Source: Hypericum androsaemum (lineage: Eukaryota > Streptophyta > Magnoliopsida > Malpighiales > Hypericaceae). From it: a stretch of 64,000 bases of DNA. The stretch lies in contig OZ023190.1 of assembly GCA_963995505.1 (NCBI GenBank), positions 9,790,162-9,854,161 on the forward strand, given 5' to 3'. Position 1 is the stretch's first letter. Every line of letters starts with the position of its first letter. A model generated the notes under the pieces. The model saw nothing but the letters and a program-made list of their open reading frames with translations, ran no database searches and was not told the DNA's origin. The translations under genes and the position numbers were made by a program. Shown here in pieces: positions 58,894 to 64,000 of this stretch.

Positions 58894-60270
58894 TGATATC
58901 CGAGAAATTAACCAGCAATTAAATGCACAAAAAAAATAGTATAATGGAAAGTATGGTTATCGAACTGAGGGTTGAACACGAAATCTAAACAATCAATTAT
59001 ATGCAGCGGGGATTAATGTTTTATAAAATGGCTTAAAGAGTTAGAAGTAAATAAAAAAATTCAGAAACGCAAATAAAAGAGTTGTAAATTCGATGGAGAC
59101 AGACGAGCACGATACCCTATGGATTGACTACCTACGTTGAGATTATAGTTATTATCAAGTTCCAACTAGTGCCCGAAGTATTCTAATACATCCTACTAAC
59201 GCTTTCGCTCATTAGAGAGATAAAACTAAGATAGCAAAGACCTAAGTTACTAATTAATATTTTCGCTCATCAATTAGACTTAGAACTATACTAATCCAAA
59301 TTATGACGATTCCTCCTAGCGGGTTATTCTTACGATATTAAGACATCTCATTAATACCTAAGAATATGGTAATTATTTTTTCTTTAATTCGAGTGCCTCT
59401 CGGTCCACTCTCATTAATTATAATCATAGCCTAAGTGATCAAGTTAGGCCAAGCATTAAGCACACTAATTAATAACTAATACTTAGAATATTCGAACCAT
59501 AATTCACATAGGCAATCAATTACATATTAGGGCATCGCACTCTCAGAGAATTACTCGCTAAGCATGGCAACAACGCAACAAAAATCAATCAAAAACATCA
59601 TAACGGAAAGCATAAGTATAAGGAAAGAGGGGGCTTAGTTGTTCGAGCAAGCCTTGCCAATCTCCTCCACAAAGCTAATCAAAATTCTGTCTTTATTGAT
59701 CTCCAAAAGCTGTCTCAATATCACAGTAGAAAGTATATTAAACCTAAGAGACTATGGCCTATATATAGCCAATCGTCTAAGCTAGACAATAAGAAAACCT
59801 AGAGGAGGTTAACCTAAACTAGAAGTCTTACTGGCCAAGTAATGAGTAAAATAATATAACTATAGTCTTAAGGCCGAAACAGGAGGCCAAAAGTCGAATA
59901 AATCTAAAATGGGTCAAAATCCCGACTTATTAGGAAGTCTGCAAAATCTGCCAATGGGGGACCTGGTGGACACTACCTGCTACTGCCCGATTCTTGGCGC
60001 CAGCCAGATCGCTGGCTTACTCCAGGCTTGGCGCCTGCCAGGTTTCACTCACTTCCACTCCATCGCTCCTTGTCGTCCCATCTTTCCTCTAATTGTTCAC
60101 GATCACTCCGGCAATCTACCAAAACACGCGACACGTGGTAGAAGTCCATTCTATGACTCAAACACATACAAACGACACAAAGACTCAACTGGATAAGATA
60201 AAAATGAATACAAACACGATTAAACAGTTATAAAACTCACGATAAAATACGAGCGTTTATACGCTCATCA
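58894..60270 (-). repeat. 3' LTR of the Athila/Tat-like element
   Basis: Begins on - with TGATGAGCGTATAAACGCTC, which folds as a short hairpin. It has a TATA box (CTATATATAGG near 59766-59756). The far end is placed at TGATATCC (58894) by comparison with the solo LTR at 41172, where an AGTATAATG / CGAACC phrase follows at a similar distance. The far end is less certain than the near end. Confidence 0.6.
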
Positions 60271-61328
60271 CACCCCCACACTTATTTCCTTGAGTATCCC
60301 CAAGTAAGGCGCATCAGACACCCTGAAATCTCAAACTTTCATTAAAAGACCACCCTACGACCTTGTAGTTCACTTACCTTAGCACAAGGAGTAAGAACGT
60401 GTAGACACCGCATCCTTGATGGTTTAACCCAATTTTTGTACCAAGTAGATTACACTAGAAGGTTTAACCCCACATATATGAGTAGTCAACTACCTATCAC
60501 TCGCGTACACGTCCGGGGTCTCAGAGTTTCATACGTCTCACTCAGTGGTGGCTCGATAAATGTGGGACTCATGATCAATAGGACTTTTCATTGGATTGTA
60601 ATGGGGTTAGGGTCAGGTGAGGATAATATATGTGGGAAGTAGCTAAACAACCCAGCCGAGGAGCTCACAAGAATATTCTAGCTCTCGTCTATTCTAATTA
60701 CCTCACACTATATCTAATATGCACTCATCCCAATATTACACCTAATCTTATTTATGGCATAGCTCGAGTCGTGCCTTTTATTCATTCACTAACCACTTTT
60801 CAAACTTTCCACAATCCCATCTTTCAACACTTGTTTCTCCTCCAACTTTTCATTCCCGTTCCTTTGCTTTTCTCTTTTTTTCACATTTTCCACCTTTTTC
60901 TTCTTTCTTTTCACTATTTTAACTATTTTTTTCTTTTCACAACTTCCATCATACACATTCATGCATCATATCACACAGCCAAGGTAGCTAGTCTCGGCTT
61001 CTTTGTTGGCCTCAATTCTACCCATTTCTCCCAGTGTTTATTCCTAAGCTATTCTACCAAATGAACCCTTACAATTATAGCCCAAAGATAAAAATCGGAT
61101 GTATCCTCGAACCAAAGTGATCAAAGGGGGGTAAGATTGTGGATATAAGACTTACACTGGCTTACATATAATATTTCAAAGAAAAAGGCTCAAGCTCAAT
61201 GGGCTTAAATAAGCGATAAAAATGGTTTTCGACTCTAAGGCTCTAGGCTCAATATCAAAGATGGCCCCCGTCCTCTCACTTACACCCACACCACCAAAAT
61301 GGTACCAAGTGATGGCATGAAACCCGAC

Positions 61329-62210
61329 CCCGTATCTTTTTAGGAATCAAGCCTGAGTGCGATGACTAGGAACGTGTAGGAACAACACCCTTGGTTGTTT
61401 AGGTTAGTGGTTGCACTTGGTAGATTATACTAGCTGGATTGATGAGTGACCTTGTGAGATATTTTAGAGCCGAAAGAGGAGACAACCGTCTCTGCATAGT
61501 ATGAGGCACGTACAATGCTCCAGTCATCAGGTTTCATGCCATCACTTTGTACCATTTTGGTGGTGTGGGTGTAAGTGAGAGGACGGGGGCCATCTTTGAT
61601 TTTGAGCCTAGAGCCTTAGAGCCAGAAACCTTTTTTATCCCTTATTTAAACATAACTTAGTAACTTAGGCAGCTGCTCTTAGCTTCTTTGTTGGCCTCAA
61701 TTCTACCCATTTCTCCCATTGTTTATTCCCGAGCTATTCTACCAAATGAACCCTTACAATTATATCCCAAAGATAAAAACCTAATACATCCTCAGACCAA
61801 AGTGATCAAACGTGGGTAAGATTGTAGATATAAGGCTTACACTAGCTTACATATAATATTTCAAAGAAAAAGCTCAAGCTCAACGGGTTTAAACAAGGGA
61901 TAAAAGGGTTTCCAGCTCTAAGGCTCTAGGCTCAATATCAAAGGTGGCTCCCGTCCTCTCACTTACACCAACACCACCAAAACAGTACCAAGTGATGGTA
62001 TGAAACCTGATGAACGGAGCAATGTACGCACTTCATGCTATGCAGAGACGGTTGTCTCCTCCTTCGGCTCAAAAATATCTCACGAGGTCACTCATCAATC
62101 CTGTTAGTATAATCTACCAAGCGCAACCACTAACCTAAAAAACCAAGGGTGTTGTTCCTACACGTTCCTAGTCATCGTACTCAAACTTGATTCCTAACAA
62201 GATATAGGGT
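61329..62210. repeat. Long inverted repeat (~325 bp arms, 233-bp spacer)
   Basis: Arms 61329-61655 and 61889-62210 are reverse complements at roughly 85-90 per cent by eye, for example GACTAGGAACGTGTAGGAAC in the left arm against GTTCCTACACGTTCCTAGTC in the right. The spacer and the start of the right arm are also a direct copy of 61008-61325, so the region holds a direct and an inverted duplication. It lies in the non-coding spacer of the retrotransposon. Confidence 0.88.
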
Positions 62211-62479
62211 TTAACTTCTAACAAAGTTCTACATTCGAGGGGGAGGTTCATCATCTGCTTTAGACACCACTTCAACCACAAACATAAACAAACAAACTCC
62301 TAAATTCAGACCTAGACTCGATCACATATGCAGAGATATGTACGTTGACCCCCTCACACTTATTAAACACATTGTCCGCAATGTAGGGGCAAGACACCAA
62401 ACAAACATAACATAACAACAACAAAGACCACATTGACATAACATACACTACAATAAAAGACAACAAGAAAGGGAAGAGA

Positions 62480-63670
62480 CTGGTACCGCCCTGTCAATTG
62501 TCGATGGGAGGAGGTAATGATGGTGGGTTGGGAAAATGAGCGTACAACTACTCAAACATAGCTTGTTGGGTCACTTTCATCTGAGTGTGAAACTCTTGCT
62601 AAGCTACAAAGTGAGCATATTGGACAGTGGCTTCATCATGGTAAGCTACCTCCATTCGAGCATTGTACTCGTGTTGCCGCTACCACTGGGCCTCTGAAGT
62701 ACTGGCCAGCTCTTGTAGCTGAAGTTGCATCCTGTCAAAATGCTGTTTGAGCTCATTTAGCGCAACTTGGTGGGCCGGGATTCGAAGAGGGGCGGCTTCC
62801 TTGAGATGGTCTTTGGCTGCTTTGCGATCCTTCCAAACATTAAAAGTCACCACCTCCTGGCCATTGCGTGCAGTCTTGGTGATGAGATTGCAATGGTGAA
62901 GTCTACCGATATCAATGGCAACCAAGGTGCCAGTGGGATCTTTATAACCTGCATGCTTGTCAGGGTAAAAGTGCTCTGCGAGCCGTGAGATAATCTGAGC
63001 TAAATACAACCGAGATGGCTTTTCATTGATAGTGTGACAAAATACATCAAGAATGAGTGCAAATGTACTGAATGGCTACTGATGATGCATGCAATGAATA
63101 GCATATAGTTGAGACCGGAACACCTTACTTTCTTCATATTGTCTGCTAAATGTACGAGCCATAAAATGATGCAGAATCCTAATGTAAGGTTCCTTAATAA
63201 GGACACTGGGAGCCTTGTCGGACTCATATTTGTCAAAACTCGTGATCTTATACCATTCACGATGGGCCAAATTAGTAGGCTAAAAATCTAGAGGACCACC
63301 GCCCGTACAAATGTCGAGGATGGCACTCAATGTTGGCTCATCCATTTCAAATGGACAATCAAATAAACGTGCAACAAAGGAAGCATTATTCTCAGCTATG
63401 GTCAGTGTGCAATAGAATTCAATTGTCAAAGCTTCCTTAGCAGACACTGGATTACAAGCAAAGTACTCCCAGCCGAAGTGTTACAAAGCATAGCATAAAT
63501 CCTCCTCTTCCCCCAATTTTTGCATATCACGCCAATTAATCACAAAATGACCAATGTCGTCAAGTTAAAAGAATCGAGTATACCTCTTCCCCTCCCAATC
63601 GTGGTAGATTGTAAAAGGGGCTCCATACCTGGTCGCGATGTTCTGAGGTGGCGACGATGGAGGCAGAGTC
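62480..63670 (-). pseudogene. Gag-like (ORF1) frame of the Athila/Tat-like element
   Basis: On - the frame reads PPQNIATRYGAPFTIYHDWEG, HFVINWRDMQKLGEEEDL, HFGWEYFACNPVSAKEALT, NASFVARLFDCPFEMDEPTL, IRILHHFMARTFSRQYEES, IISRLAEHFYPDKHAGYKDP and ends in a Gln-rich helix (LQLQELASTSEAQW and beyond). This is the flavour of plant Athila ORF1/gag-type proteins with a WEYFA-like block. Stops interrupt the frame at several places (before LDDIGHF, before HFGWEYF, before PTNLAHREW, after MHHQ and after SEAQW) without a change of frame. Confidence 0.55.
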
Positions 63671-64000
63671 GATGACTTATTGCAGCCACATTTATTTCCA
63701 GCTCGGCTCGAACTCGTTCCCCTGACTATGGTGGGGAGAGGGAGACTCTGTGCAAATTCTGACGAAGTTGACGTGTCTGGCGAGCAGCCAGTGATCCTTC
63801 AGTGAGCGGTGGCCGGCGGCAGCGATCAAAGTCGATGGGGTCAGTAGGTAGGCCTCGTCGGGGGGGGGGTGTCAATAATGCTCAAATTGACTCATGTCGT
63901 TGAAGCTCTATTTATCGACAATCATCGTAAATTTTTTTTTAGGGTTTTACCCTTTGTGACCATTGAGAGCTTACAGTTGGTGAAGGACGGTCGGGGAGGA

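Larger units (their letters stand above)
58894..64000 (-). mobile_element. Large LTR retrotransposon (Athila/Tat-like), 3' part only
   Basis: Reading right to left: a decayed gag-like frame (63670-62480), about 2.2 kb of non-coding spacer, a polypurine tract (AAGTGTGGGGGTG, 60283-60271), then an LTR starting TGATGAGCG at 60270. The 5' LTR and start lie beyond the window. The usual pol domains are missing between gag and LTR, so it is a deletion derivative or non-autonomous type. The lineage is judged from LTR start, spacer style and gag flavour, and is tentative. Confidence 0.6.

Noticed and set aside
58894..60270. Reading this segment as an intergenic promoter region of a host gene
   Set aside because: The adjacent polypurine tract, TGATGAG end and TATA box fit an LTR better.
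60630..61064. 144-codon open frame rich in Phe, His and Leu
   Set aside because: It comes from a TTTC-rich tract in the retrotransposon spacer.
1..64000. tRNA, rRNA or snRNA genes; integrated pararetrovirus
   Set aside because: No cloverleaf, conserved rRNA blocks or pararetroviral movement/coat protein motifs were recognised on either strand; the RT copies found belong to gypsy and LINE elements.

Overview
The window is nuclear DNA of a flowering plant. The evidence is GT-AG introns, plant-only gene families (a chloroplast granule-bound starch synthase, a glyoxal-oxidase-like copper radical oxidase, a FRIGIDA-like gene, plant mobile domain sequence) and a dense load of plant transposable elements. 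The species cannot be named. By eye the starch synthase looks eudicot-like rather than grass-like, but this is weak.

Host genes. (1) 47-5250, + strand: the last 14 exons of a MON2 homologue (Golgi/endosome trafficking). (2) 6483-8177, +: an intact single-exon secreted aldehyde (glyoxal) oxidase-like gene. (3) 32585-35530, +: a complete 12-exon GBSSI (WAXY) gene whose exon phases close to a 598-residue protein, with two palindromic G-boxes upstream. (4) 54775-56992, -: a FRIGIDA-like gene readable along much of its length but broken by six in-frame stop codons. A small second FRIGIDA-like exon remnant lies at 53634-53698.

Most of the rest is transposable-element sequence, often nested. About 10.0-20.3 kb is a decayed Mutator-like element with a transposase (+), an OB-fold-like gene fragment (+) and a plant mobile domain gene (-). 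At 20575-30616 is a Ty1/copia element with target duplication CCCAA; its 3' LTR was split by a Ty3/gypsy-type element with no recognisable polymerase (24627-30546, target duplication CATTC). At 36923-43712 is a chromodomain Ty3/gypsy element of Reina type (target duplication CTCTC), itself split by a probable 1.6-kb solo LTR (41172-42795). At 45900-52960 is a LINE in two pieces, separated partly by a foldback-like DNA element (48305-52571) that carries two inverted arrays of one 22-bp repeat. At 58894-64000 is the 3' part of a large LTR element on the - strand with a broken gag-like frame and a 325-bp internal inverted repeat.

The four host genes show no shared pathway; this is an ordinary plant gene neighbourhood expanded by transposons. 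The most unusual structure is the 48.3-52.6 kb element with inverted 22-bp arrays. The mobile element combining transposase, OB-fold-like and PMD modules is the closest thing to an undescribed composite system. No RNA genes or CRISPR arrays were found.
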